DNA of 15,259 nucleotides. Source: Obelidium mucronatum. Its lineage: Eukaryota; Chytridiomycota; Chytridiomycetes; Chytridiales; Chytriomycetaceae. The DNA lies in assembly GCA_025765595.1 (NCBI GenBank), contig JAIVFH010000543.1, forward strand, positions 1 through 15,259, written 5' to 3'. The notes under the pieces were generated by a model. That model was not told the DNA's origin. It did not search any database and saw nothing but the letters and a program-made list of their open reading frames with translations. The position numbers and the translations under genes were made by a program. Each line of letters starts with the position of its first letter. The first letter of the stretch is position 1. This document shows positions 1-9,665 of this stretch, piece by piece.

Positions 1-176
1 TTATAGTTCATCAAAGTTTCTCGATCATCTGATGGAGGAGCAAATGGATTCACCACAGAGACTTCGAATGCGCGCCGCAGAAAGTACAGCTCCAAGAGCT
101 CTGGGGTGCCCCCTTTGCCGGGAGGCGGAATATCCAAATTGCCAAAGAACGCGTCGCTGTTCCGCGCGTGCTGCAT
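1..176 (-). CDS. 5' end of an unrecognised gene, divergent from the first esterase (partial)
   Basis: On the minus strand an ATG at 176-174 opens a frame with no stop for 58 codons to the window edge. The peptide begins MQHARNSDAFFGNLDIPPPG, continues with a leucine/arginine-rich helical stretch (LLELYFLRRAFEV) and then a proline-containing segment (VNPFAPPSDDRETL). Its composition looks like real protein. The start lies only 55 bp from the ATG of the plus-strand esterase, so the two would share a divergent promoter. I cannot name the family. The alternative is that this is chance open sequence or part of the esterase 5' region; with 58 codons and no domain, confidence is limited. A different minus-strand frame across 25-411 is also open, but it is overlapped by clear esterase coding sequence and looks like a shadow. 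Confidence 0.4.
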   Translation of the reverse strand, partial: MQHARNSDAFFGNLDIPPPGKGGTPELLELYFLRRAFEVSVVNPFAPPSDDRETLMNY

Positions 177-231
177 CTTTTTTGAATTTTGCACAACAAA
201 TTTGAGTGTCAAATTCATTTTGATTGGAATC
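177..231. promoter_or_regulatory. Short divergent intergenic region
   Basis: These 55 bp separate the ATG of the minus-strand partial gene from the esterase ATG at 232. The stretch is AT-rich (a T6 run near 178-183 and TTTTGAATTTTGC around 180-192). No TATA or CCAAT box is convincing. It is called regulatory only because of its position between two divergent starts. Confidence 0.3.
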
Positions 232-1277
232 ATGACCAAGACACGAATGGCGCCCGCCGTTTCTCTTGCCGCCGTGGCGCTTTTTGCGCTTTTCTCTCTC
301 TTGTTTGTGTCGCTGCAGCTGCCCGCAGCGAAGGCGCAAATCCGACTCAAACCAGAACTGGCGCCGAAGTTGAAGTTGGCGCCAGAACAGACGGCAATTG
401 CAAAGAATCATCCGCTGGCGTACGACAGCATTGTGCTTCTTGGTGACTCGCTGACCGAAGTGTGCTTTTGATCGTTGTCTTTGAGTCGGTTCTGATCTTT
501 GTTTGCTGTAGTATGACGGCTGGGGTGCTTCAGTGGCTTCTCGCTACAAGAGGAAGATGAGCGTATTCAACAGGGGATTCAGCGGATACAATTCATACTG
601 GCTCAACTTCTTGATCGATCCGTTGCTGCAGGATATTCCACCCAGCCAGATCAAACTTGTAACGCTGTTAATTGGAACAAACGACTCAGTTCCAAAAGGT
701 TTCTCTTCTCCTATTTGAATTCCTTCAATGACGCCCACCCACAAATTGACGATGATTCGGAACGATAGGAAAATCAAATCAACATGTCAGCCTTGACCGC
801 TACAAACGATACTTGGCAGAAATCATTCGTAAAATTCAGAAGGGAGCACCCAACGCAAAACTATTGATTCTAACACCGCCTCCCATTTCCGAAACTCAAC
901 TCTGGGATAGTTACTTTTTTTCAATCCTATTTTCTTACCGGAATGCCTGCATCGAAGTGGCCATGGAGGTGATGGGCAAGAACAAGAATAACGCTATATC
1001 CCTTCTAGACACCTGGGATCTGTTTATACCTGGCAGGAACTACATTGATCCGCTCTTTGATCCTACAACTATTGATGACTACTTTCAAGACAAACTGCAC
1101 TTGAGCGAGCATGGTGGAAAGGTTCTCTATGAAGGGATTACAAATGCAATCAAAAAGAAGTGGCCTCACCTGGATGCCGATCAAGTAGTGGCACCTGTTC
1201 CAATGGGATTCAATGATGGACCGGCCGATGAGCTTGGTGATGACAAAGCTGTGAAGGTGTGGTTAGGATTATTATAG
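232..1277 (+). CDS. IAH1-like SGNH/GDSL hydrolase with signal peptide (copy 1)
   Basis: Exons 232-459, 512-698 and 769-1277 give 307 residues. Introns are 52 nt (phase 0) and 70 nt (phase 1). This is an SGNH hydrolase of the isoamyl-acetate-hydrolysing esterase family (IAH1), which cleaves acetate and other short-chain esters. Block I is LLGDSLTE with nucleophile Ser73; the GWGAS...NRGFSGYNSYW segment follows the first intron; GTND is at 131-134; and the DxxH pair in DKLHLSEHG gives Asp246 and His249. Yeast and human IAH1 are about 240-250 residues and cytosolic. Here residues 1-35 form a hydrophobic signal peptide ending in a plausible AKA cleavage site, so the enzyme is probably secreted or lumenal. 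An in-frame ATG at 247 is an alternative start that keeps the signal peptide. Its neighbour at 1365 is a diverged tandem copy. The substrate is inferred from family only. Confidence 0.88.
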
Positions 1278-1364
1278 CCTTTCTATGGCGGAAGATGCAC
1301 GTCATAAAGAAAACCCCGATCATTTGAGTTTTTCCATGTCCTATTTTCGTTATGGTTGTTGCAA

Positions 1365-2353
1365 ATGCAAAGTCAAATGAAAACCCAAAGAACTGCCATC
1401 ATCTCAGTCCTTGTCTTGACGGCCGTTATCCTACTTGCTATTCGAAACATCCACTCAAAACGCACAAAATACAAGAGAAACAATGTTGACTTATCGTATG
1501 GCGAGATTGTGCTTATCGGGGACTCGTTGACAGAAGTTCAGTCATATTTTCACATGCTTACATACTGAATTTTCTCAACCTCAAGTACGGTGGATCCAAG
1601 CCAGGCGGCTGGGGTATTTTGCTAATGCAAGAATACTCACGCAAGATGCAAGTAACTATCCGTGGCTTTGCCTCATACAACTCGTATTGGCTTAAATTCG
1701 CCCTCGAGCCTTTACTCCTCACTTCAACCACTGGACTTCCCGAAAGAATCAAATTGATTACCCTTCTTCTCGGCACTAATGACTATGTCCATCCCACATT
1801 CAACAAACACGTGCCGATCGACAAATACACGACGAATATGTCTGAAATGATTGCAACCATTCTAAGGATTGCTCCCGATGCCAAGTTGCTGCTCTTGACG
1901 CCGCCGCCAATGAGCGTCAAGGTGGTGTATGATGGCGATCAGGTTCCTTCAAACCCAAAAATATATGCAACCCTTGAAAACGCAAAGCGATATCGAGACG
2001 CATGTCTGTCTCTAGTTAAAGAATTCAATTCGATAGATGATTCTGGAGGATCATCAAGGCTGAGAGTGGACGTGTTGGATACTTGGCAGCTTTTTCTCAA
2101 TCCATCTGAAATCGAGGATATCGATTCGTGGGATCCTGCAACAAGATTGAAGCACCTTTTTGCAGATACTCGGCATTTTAATGAGGATGGGAATAGGATC
2201 TTGTTTGAAGGGGTTGTTGGAAAAATCAAAGACACATGGCCTGAATTACAAGCTTCAGTCCAAAAAGAAGTTTTGCCGACGAATTGGAGTGTTGCTCCTT
2301 GTGCTGTTTCGCCGAACGATGCTGGTGTGCGAAAGTGGCTGTATTCCAATTGA
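1365..2353 (+). CDS. IAH1-like SGNH/GDSL hydrolase with N-terminal membrane anchor (copy 2)
   Basis: Exons 1365-1535 and 1586-2353 give 312 residues, with one 50-nt phase-0 intron directly after GDSLTE, exactly where copy 1 is interrupted. Catalytic landmarks are Ser54 in IGDSLTE, the GWG...RGFASYNSYW block, GTND at 120-123, the TPPPMS turn, and Asp251/His254 in DTRHFNEDG. Residues 13-29 form an uncharged hydrophobic helix followed by a basic segment (HSKRTKYKR). This suggests a type II signal anchor rather than a cleaved signal peptide. It lacks the second intron of copy 1. The start at 1365 could equally be the in-frame ATG at 1377; an ATG at 1352 is in another frame. The donor GTTCAG is weak, and acceptor 1585 was chosen over 1600 because it restores the tyrosine shared with copy 1. 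The gap to copy 1 is only 87 bp, so tandem duplication is likely. Confidence 0.87.
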
Positions 2354-2405
2354 TTTGAAATCGGTTGAAAATCAAGTAAAATAAGTTAAATAGAGAACTC
2401 ATGTA

Positions 2406-2411
2406 AATAAA
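2406..2411 (+). terminator. AATAAA polyadenylation signal of esterase copy 2
   Basis: A canonical AATAAA lies 53 nt after the esterase stop and only 24 nt before the pirin ATG. The transcript 3' end and the next gene's 5' UTR must therefore be very close or overlap. Confidence 0.55.
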
Positions 2412-2435
2412 ATCCCCAAAAAAAGCACAGGATAT

Positions 2436-3621
2436 ATGTTCAATTTCATGAAAAGCGCATCTTCAGCTTCACCAAAGTTCCCAATGCCAGTCGGGGAAAG
2501 AAAGGTCCAGGAGATCACCAATGCAATCTCCCGACCAGTTCAATCCATCATCAAGTCAGGCACCTTCACCGAAGGAGGCGGATTCCAAGTCAAACGACCG
2601 TTTCCAACTCGCGAAATGATGCAGTTTGATCCGTTCTTGATGCTCGATCACTTGGGTCCAAAGTATTATGGGCCATATGAGTTTCCTGGTGCACCAACTC
2701 ACCCTCATCGCGGCTTTGAAACCGTTTCTTGTAACTATCAGCAAATCCTTGATTCCTTTGATTGTTTTTTAAACTGATATAAACGTAAAAACCCAGACAT
2801 CATCTCTGGGGAAAGCGTGCACCATGATTCTGGGGGCCACACTGGAACAATGAAACCTGGATGGGTACAATGGATGACTGCCGGAAGTGGTGTTCTACAC
2901 AGCGAAGGACCCACAGAAGAATCAGCCAAATCCGGTGGAATCGTGGAGGGATATCAAATCTGGGTGAACCTTTCAAAAGAAAAGAAAATGAAAACGCCGA
3001 AATACCAAGACTACTCACCAGAAAAGATTCCCAAGTTGACAGTGTCTTATCCAGGAAGAACGTCTACGGCGTGGGTGAATGTGATTGCTGGATCTGCTCA
3101 TGGAACAGAGAGTGTCATTACAACTGAGGTGAGTTCTTTCAGCAAAAGGGAATATGAAGTTCGACTGACACCCTTTTCCTTTTGATGAAGTCGCCCATTG
3201 CATTGTTGCATTATGTCTTAAAACCTGGAGCCAAAGTTGTATGGACAGTACCATCCGAGTTTCGAGAAAACTGGAATACTGGAATTTACGTTTCTGCAGG
3301 GACCGGGCTTTTGGGGAATCAGTTCAAGATGGTCTAGAATCAGCGAATAACGCAAAGAAAGGAATAGCTGGAGACTTTGTGATATATTCAAAGACTAGTG
3401 GGGCCAGTCTCTTGGAGGGCCAAGAGTCGGCAATTGTGTTTTCGAATGCAGACGATGCATCCGAAGAACTGAGCGTGATTGTCATGGCAGGAGTTCCCTT
3501 GGACCAACCTATCGCGCGACGCGGTCCTTTTGTAATGAATACGGAAGAAGAAATCATGCAGTGTTTTAAGGATTACTCTGCAGGAAAGTTTGGGAAAATC
3601 AAAGCGGATGTTGTTGGTTGA
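2436..3621 (+). CDS. PIR: Pirin family protein (bicupin), with one frame break
   Basis: Exons are 2436-2730, 2797-3128 and 3191-3621; the introns are 66 nt (phase 1) and 62 nt (phase 0). Pirins are metal-binding bicupins, described as nuclear cofactors or quercetinase-like enzymes. The N-terminal cupin has PTHPHRGFETVSY and WMTAGSGVLHSE, which conserve all four metal ligands (His89, His91, His133, Glu135). The C-terminal signature is GPFVMNTEEEI. Length would be about 352 residues, against roughly 290 for human pirin. In exon 3 the frame breaks: SPIALLHYVLKPGAK...GIYVSAGTG runs into TAG at 3332-3334 region, while the C-terminal half is open one frame away. Adding one T to the T4 run at about 3309-3312 restores the pirin GLFG motif and makes the coding length divisible by three. 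It may be a sequence error or a real mutation. The ATG at 2436 is the first after the upstream polyA signal. Confidence 0.85.
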
Positions 3622-3651
3622 AGAAAAAAGCAAGCCAATGCTTGATTTATA

Positions 3652-3657
3652 AATAAA
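3652..3657 (+). terminator. AATAAA polyadenylation signal of pirin
   Basis: A canonical AATAAA begins 30 nt after the pirin TGA at 3619-3621, on the same strand. Nothing else in the 199-bp gap to the potassium transporter (3622-3820) is recognisable. Confidence 0.55.
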
Positions 3658-3820
3658 GCGATCCAATAATCAAGTAAATTTCTTAATTTTGTTTGTGGGA
3701 AGCTGCTGTCGTGCAGTGAGACAAAAATCGAAGGATTTACGCACTTCACCAGGAACAAGCAACCAACTCGCCTTAAGCGGCTGATAGCTACATCTTCCAG
3801 AGCTATACATATCTTCAAAC

Positions 3821-6800
3821 ATGGCAGATTATGAAGGATCAGGCGCTGGCCCAGACCAGAACATCGCATCGACTCCTGTTGCGGAATCAAACCAACCAGC
3901 AAAGACAGAGGCACCGCGACGCGTTTCTTTCAAACCAGAAAATATATCAACTCTGGAACAAGTTATGGTCGCGATTCCGTCGCCTATTCCCGTTGTTGAA
4001 GTATCAGTATCAGTTGACGACGGGAACTCCTATGAGGGACAATCCGATGCAACCAACCCCAACATTAACAATATTCTGGGATCGCGAAATTCTGAAACGG
4101 AAACAAACATCGACGCGGAAAACAAGGACGCTTCTCTGAAGCGATCCTTTACAAACATTGGACCAAACAAATCACGCAGAAGCAGCATCAAACCCCCCGA
4201 AAGGTCAAAATCTCAAATCTCACCATCGACCCCCAAACAGTCAGATCCTTTGCCATCACTAAGTGGAGCTGCTGGGGGTTTGGTTACTGGGAAAGCTGTG
4301 CCGCTTCAGCCAGCTGCTTCTGATTCCGTCACAAATAGGAGTGTTGTGAACATATCATCGGCAGCTGCTCACATGGGTTCTACAATGAGCATAGCTTCGC
4401 AGCAGAGTGGTTACGTGAATCCTTTGTTTCAAGATGTCGATGTTCCTGTGGTGAAGAAGCCCAAAGCAACGCGCGAGAAACGGAAAATGTCGCTTGGAGC
4501 CGCCCTTTGCATCCCACCGCCACCTCGTATCGACAATAATATGAATCTGGCAAAAGTGATGAAGCTATCTCTGGGTGCTATTGGTAAGCAACCCTGCCTC
4601 TTGATGGACTTTCACAAACTAAAACCTTTTTTCGAAAAAGGAATTGTTTATGGAGATATTGGTGTTTCCCCGATTTTTGTTTTGAAGACCATATTCCATC
4701 CCTTTGCCCATGAGGCTGTAGGAATTACGCTTGAAGGTGCTGGACACTCACTCATTGTCGATACCGATGTTGTGAATGAAACAATGATTATTGGATCGGT
4801 TTCCTTAATTATCTGGGTCATAACTCTCGTTTGCTGTGTCAAGTATATTATTTTTGTCCTGACAGGTAAGAAAAAGAAAACTCTTGATTTCATGGACTTA
4901 CCTCTATCTTGAAAAGCCGACAAAAACGGAGAAGGGGGTACTTGGGCGCTTATATCTCTGCTCCCTCTGGAAAACGATGAACATGTGCTTTACAAGTATC
5001 GGCGGTACATCTTCAACTTGGGTATGGTCGCCGCAGGTTGTCTGCTGGCAGATGGAGTAAGCGAAAAATATGCGTTTTCCTAGACGTCTTTATCTATGCT
5101 TATATTCCAATTTATAAGATAATCGCTCCTGCAATCTGTGTTCTCTCGTCTTTTGAAGGAGTTCAAGACTATGCCGAGTACGTTTTCTCTTTTTTTTTCA
5201 TACTGCCACCATCTGATTCGCCTTATCTATTTTTGAACAGGGGCCATCTACCGCTTGAGGGAACTTTAGCACTGTCTTGCATCGTTTTGTTTATATTATT
5301 CTTCACTCAAAAATACGGCACTAGCAAAGTTTTAAAGTTCTATGGTCCCATTATGATGGCGTGGTTCCTGGTTATCGCAGGTGTGGGCCTCTACAATATT
5401 ACGTTAAACTTTCGCGTCCTTCTGGCGTTCAGTCCACATACAATTGTGCAATTATTCTCGGCTAACCCTGGAGTTGCGTTTGAGATTACTAGTCACGTGT
5501 AAGCGGCTTTTTTTAAACTTCAAAAGAAATAACCTAAAGGAATCGTGGCAGTGTATTGGCAGTTACTGGGGTTGAAGCGATGTATGCAGACTTGGGTCAC
5601 TTCAAAACGCTCCCGATCCGTGTTTCCTTTTTGGCCGTTGTATATCCTGCAATCATCTTCAGTTATTTAGGGTTTGCATATATTTTGTTCTTTCTTTCTT
5701 TCGTCTCGTTTCATTTTTCTTTTGTTGTTACGGATCGTTTTTATTTTCTATTTTGGTTTTTCATTTCAATTACTAACTCTTGGCTTTCCATTCAGCCAAG
5801 GTGCATTTCTCATCAATCATAATGAAGCAGTATCGCATCCCTTTTTCAACTCGATTCCTGGGTAAGTTCGTCCCCACAACAGTTTAATATCAAGGTCTAA
5901 GATGAATTGAATTCTCTTTACACAAGGCCAATGAAATATGTTGTTTTGGTCCTGGCGACACTTGCAGGTAATTTTTTCTTCTCTTCGCGACATGCAGTTC
6001 TGACACTACTTCTCCCCCCCGAACAGCCATTATAGCATCACAAGCTACAATCAGCGGTTGCTTTACTCTTATTGATCAAGGAGTGAGTTTTAAAGCTGCA
6101 CTTGCTTTTTGTTTGGTTCTTTCTAAAATGTTTAAACTCATCTATCTTTTTTTTCTTTTGTTCTCAGATTTCACTACGTGTGTTTCCAAATGTAAAAACA
6201 ACGCATACGACTGCCGAAACAGCGGGTGATGCAGGATCTGTGTATATTCCAGCCTTCAACAATATCCTCATGTTTGGAAGCATTGTCCTGGTGATTGCCT
6301 TCAAGAGTAGTGATGCGATCGCCAACATCTTTGGTATCTTGACATTTTTAACTGGAAACTATATACACATAAAAAATAATAATTGAAATGTACTCTTTAT
6401 AGGAATTGGTGTAACAATCACAATGACATGCACAACAATATTCTACATTCTCTCCATGAAATACGTCTGGCACCAACCCGATTGGCAAACATACCTCTTT
6501 GCGTCTTGCTTCTTGATCCTGGACATATTTTTATTCCTCTCATCATGTCGCAAATTCGCTTCATTCGGATGGATCGCCATTCTCCTATCCTTTGGAATCT
6601 TTTTCCTAATGTACACTTGGTACACGACAAACTTGGAAATCAATGAGAAACTGCATGAAAGACTCCTTGAACTGAATGAACTCCGAATCCATGTCAAACA
6701 TATCCATCGAACTCAAGGAACAGTTGTCTTTGTTTCTAATACGGACGAAGATGTGCCGAATGTGCTTCGGATTTGTGCTCAGCAGCTCAGATCGCTTCCC

Positions 6801-7232
6801 GCAAATATTGTCTGTATGACGGCGTTGAGTTCGACTGCACCGTTTATTGCTGATGAAGAAAGAGTGGTTTTTCGAACTGTGGATCCGATTGCTGGGATTT
6901 ATCGGCTTGTTATTTCGTATGGATATGCTGAGCGTTCGATTAATACGGTTATGGCTGTCGATAGGGCCAGGAAACGAGGATTGAGGATGGCAGCAGATGA
7001 ACGAGCCACTTTTGTTGTTGGAAGGGAATTAGTGACGGTTAAGAAAGAGGAGAAAGATATGTTCAAGAAACTGAGGATTCTTGCATATAGCGCAATAAGT
7101 TCAAATACGGAAGGAAAGATAGACTATTTTAACTTACCTCCGAAAGACACGCTAGAGGTAACTCAATGCCGACAAACATTATTTTTCTCACATTTTTTTT
7201 TCATTCAGATTGGCAACCAAATGATGCTCTAG
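3821..7232 (+). CDS. KUP/HAK-type potassium transporter with long N-terminal extension
   Basis: Twelve exons: 3821-4583, 4641-4865, 4917-5056, 5119-5177, 5241-5498, 5552-5671, 5796-5861, 5927-5967, 6027-6082, 6168-6333, 6403-7157 and 7209-7232. They encode 890 residues with all phases matching. KUP/HAK proteins are about 12-helix plasma-membrane K+/H+ symporters for K+ uptake. Landmarks in order are LSLGAIGIVYGDIGVSPIF (from about 249), NGEGGTWALISLL, LLADG/IIAPAICVLSSFEGV, GTSKVLKFYGPIM, VLAVTGVEAMYADLGHF, IIASQATISGCFTLIDQG, and a C-terminal cytosolic domain ending LPPKDTLEIGNQMML, like the end of bacterial Kup. Residues 1 to about 240 are a Ser/Asn/Pro-rich, probably disordered and phosphorylatable extension absent from short bacterial relatives. 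The first intron splits the glycine of the GxVYGDIG motif and is stop-free and divisible by three, as is the last intron. Exons of 24, 41 and 56 nt are unusually small. Confidence 0.93.
5771..5777 (+). other. TACTAAC branch site in a transporter intron
   Basis: A perfect TACTAAC lies 18 nt upstream of the acceptor at 5794-5795 in the longest (124-nt) intron of the potassium transporter. Related CTAAC elements occur in the last intron of the acetyl-CoA transporter and in the CEP290 intron 12162-12214. This supports a fungal-type spliceosomal intron set. Confidence 0.6.
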
Positions 7233-7380
7233 GTGAAGCAGTTTTTTTTTTGTTTAACCACTATATTGACACTTGAAAAGTAAATCCGATTCAACGAGAA
7301 ATGTGGTTGATACTTTATTTCGTATCCAATGGGTTGTCATCATTGCACCCCTTCTCCCTTTCCATTTACTTATTTTTTTC
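7233..7380. other. Convergent 3' intergenic region
   Basis: These 148 bp separate two convergent stops (TAG at 7230-7232 on plus, TGA at 7383-7381 on minus). They contain a T10 run near 7241-7250 and, on the minus strand, an AATAAA at 7319-7314. No AATAAA for the plus-strand transporter is visible, so its 3' processing signal is non-canonical or lies within the neighbouring gene. Confidence 0.5.
7314..7319 (-). terminator. AATAAA polyadenylation signal of the acetyl-CoA transporter
   Basis: On the minus strand AATAAA lies about 62 nt downstream of the TGA at 7383-7381, a suitable distance for 3' end processing of the SLC33A1-like gene. Confidence 0.5.
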
Positions 7381-9483
7381 TCAATCCTTCTTGGCACCAC
7401 TTGCTTTTCCGACACCCAGCAATTCCTCTCCCTCTTCTTCCGAATCTCTTGCAACTCGCCAGGCAGCATCGGGAACCTTCTCCAAAAACGCAACTGTAGG
7501 CCGAACAACTGCGAACAAGACAATTACTCCTGTAACAACGCAAGCGATCGAAACTGGGTAGTATCCATCACTCTTTTTGTCACAAAGTCCCTCCAAAGTC
7601 TTGCACTGCGACTTGGCAGTGTCGCTGGTGCACTTGAAAGTCTGCTGAGTAGAGTTAGCCGGGAAAACGCAATAAGCGTCTGTAAAGTGCTCCACAGACT
7701 GAAGGATAAAGTATTTGGGCCATGTTCCTGCAAGGTTATTGATAGTATTAAGCTAATTTTGTTTTGGGGTGTTAGCTGCAGGCCCAACAATAACTGAAAG
7801 AACATACCAAAGTCATGTAAGTGCCCCCAATTCGTGGATCCGAGATCTTAGTAAAGTAACTTCCAATACCAACGAACATAACGGTTCTATAATGTGACAA
7901 GCCGATTACTATATAGCGGCTAAAATGTGATGGATGCTTAATACTTACGATACCATCGAATTTAGAACAGTAGTGAAGATCACAAATCCAAAGAAGGAAG
8001 AAGAAATCTTCTCCGGCACATTATAAATAATGAGCATCCCAAGGAAACTGAATGCCAACCGAATGTAAAACGCCGAAAGCCACTAGAGGAGACAAATTAA
8101 GAAACACACCAGATCCAGCAGAATAATACACGTACTGGACGCAAAGGTTTGGGTCCACTGCTCCATTTCGCGACATAGTACCCCACAAAGATTTGAATGG
8201 GAAAATCAATCAGTACAGTCAACGCCAAATCTTCTTTTGAGAATCCCTTTTCAAGTAACTTGAGAGCCGATACAGAATCATGCGCCATAAAACCAATCTT
8301 CGAGATCATGATCATGAAGATAAACTGCCTCATGTCTGAGGAAAACAAGCACCAAACGCTAAGTACACATGGAACCAGAAAAAAAATCCACAAACACTGA
8401 ACTGGGGAGAGAAATAACTTGCAAGATATGTTTGTAGACTATTTGAATTTCGTTTTCGGCAGGTTCTTCAGTTTCAGGAGCCTGGAGTAAGAATGTTAAT
8501 CGGCCAAAACCACAGAAGAGCAACCTGCAAAAATCACCTCCTTCTTGACAAAAACAAGCCAGAGATCACACACTAAGAACATTATTCCCCAGAAGAACAG
8601 ATACTGCCCAAGTAAAACAAGCTGATCACTCATTCCAAGGTATTTGACACAAAATTCCTTCGAATTCAACGCCAAAAAAACAGTAAACGAGAGGAAATAT
8701 CCAGAATTAAGACCAATTGCTGAAGAATGAGAAATAAGACATGTGCTGAGTTGACCTCAATTCACGTACTTTGCGCAGTGGAGGCATACGCCTTATTTTC
8801 TTCAGTCAAAAGAGTAAGCGCCCACCCATCTACGGCAATATCTTGAGTTGCACACAGAAACACAAGGGACGCGAATGTGATTGCAAGAAACGTGACTGGA
8901 ACTGCTTCAGTACTCTCAACAGACACATATGAGTCAATTGACTGCGAGAGAATAATCAAAAATATTCCAGTGATAGCCTGTTTTATATAAAGATAAACCA
9001 AACCGCGTTAGCCAAGAAGTTCCACATTGTTGATTAGAAATACCTGAATGGGAACAATCCAACTCTTTCTACGTCCAACACTTTTATTGTAGATTGAGTC
9101 TACTATAGGAGACCAGAGCAGCTGCAAAACTAGTTCTCAGTAATATTTCTTTCGCAAGCTGCGTCAAGGCCAGTTACCTTGAGAGAGTATGGATATGATG
9201 ACAGCGAGAACAGGGCAATGTCTGCATACGAGAGCTTTGACTTGAGCAGAAACGGCACTGAGCCCATGACGAGTCCAAGCGGAATGCCCTGAAGAAGGTC
9301 TGTGTTTCGAGTGAGTTGGTTGTTGATCGGTACTCAGAGCTTACACAAAACCACGAGAAGGACAAAGTCGCCCAGTTCGTCCTGGATGCCTTTGGGCTTC
9401 TGCGGCTTCTTGCCTTTGGCTTCGCTGTTGTTTGTTGAAAGCTGCGCCGGCGAAGTTGACGGCGTCTTCCTCTTTTTGGCCAT
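7381..9483 (-). CDS. SLC33A1: Acetyl-coenzyme A transporter (SLC33A1/AT-1 family, MFS)
   Basis: Ten exons in transcript order: 9483-9345, 9299-9178, 9121-9044, 8977-8770, 8719-8538, 8481-8403, 8335-8136, 8082-7949, 7886-7808 and 7752-7381. They encode 530 residues (human about 549) and every junction is in phase. The family carries cytosolic acetyl-CoA into the ER/Golgi lumen for protein and glycan acetylation. Landmarks are a lysine-rich cytosolic N-terminus, then YLLQGIPLGLVMGS, LLWSPIVDSIYNKSVGRRKSW, FLCATQDIAVDGWALTLL, GLNSGYFLSF, MISKIGFMAHDSVSALKLLEKG, SDPRIGGTYMTL/LNTINNLAGTWP, and a Cys-rich lumenal loop before DGYYPVSIACVV. The ATG at 9483 is the first in frame and gives the expected N-terminus. 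One donor (GTTCAG at 8402) is weak but is the only one that keeps phase. The gene is intact, unlike its upstream neighbour CEP290. Confidence 0.94.
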
Positions 9484-9665
9484 GATTTCTTTATGATTTC
9501 TCTAGATTTCTCTCAACTTCTTTTATTCCACATTTAATATCTGTATTAAAGCAAAGCATATTTATTGGTCGGCCCCTCTATTTCGTGTTGGCTGCGTGAG
9601 AATTCTTTCTGCGGAATACCCACACTGGTCACATAGACGACGGATGTGTTCTTCGTACTTTATGT
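9484..9665 (-). promoter_or_regulatory. Promoter region of the acetyl-CoA transporter / 3' flank of CEP290
   Basis: These 182 bp lie between the CEP290 stop and the SLC33A1-like ATG, both on the minus strand. On that strand CCAATAAATA occurs at about 9568-9559. It combines a CCAAT box about 80 nt upstream of the ATG with an AATAAA about 100 nt after the CEP290 stop. Either or both could be functional. Nothing else is recognisable. Confidence 0.4.
9561..9566 (-). terminator. AATAAA polyadenylation signal of CEP290
   Basis: On the minus strand AATAAA begins about 100 nt downstream of the CEP290 TAA (9668-9666). It overlaps the CCAAT motif, so its role is tentative. Confidence 0.4.

Noticed and set aside
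25..411. 128-residue minus-strand open frame
   Set aside because: It overlaps the esterase signal peptide and catalytic block on the opposite strand and has Arg/Cys-rich shadow composition.
3332..3357. A 26-nt GT-AG intron that would also repair the pirin frame
   Set aside because: Every other intron here is at least about 42 nt, there is no branch site, and a single T in the T4 run instead restores a family motif. A 68-nt alternative (3290-3357) would delete a conserved cupin strand.
7273..7797. 174-residue plus-strand open frame and other long plus-strand frames over 9300-9500 and 11065-11538
   Set aside because: These are antisense to exons of the acetyl-CoA transporter or CEP290 and have no recognisable domain; Ser/Leu-rich shadows opposite Glu/Lys codons are expected.
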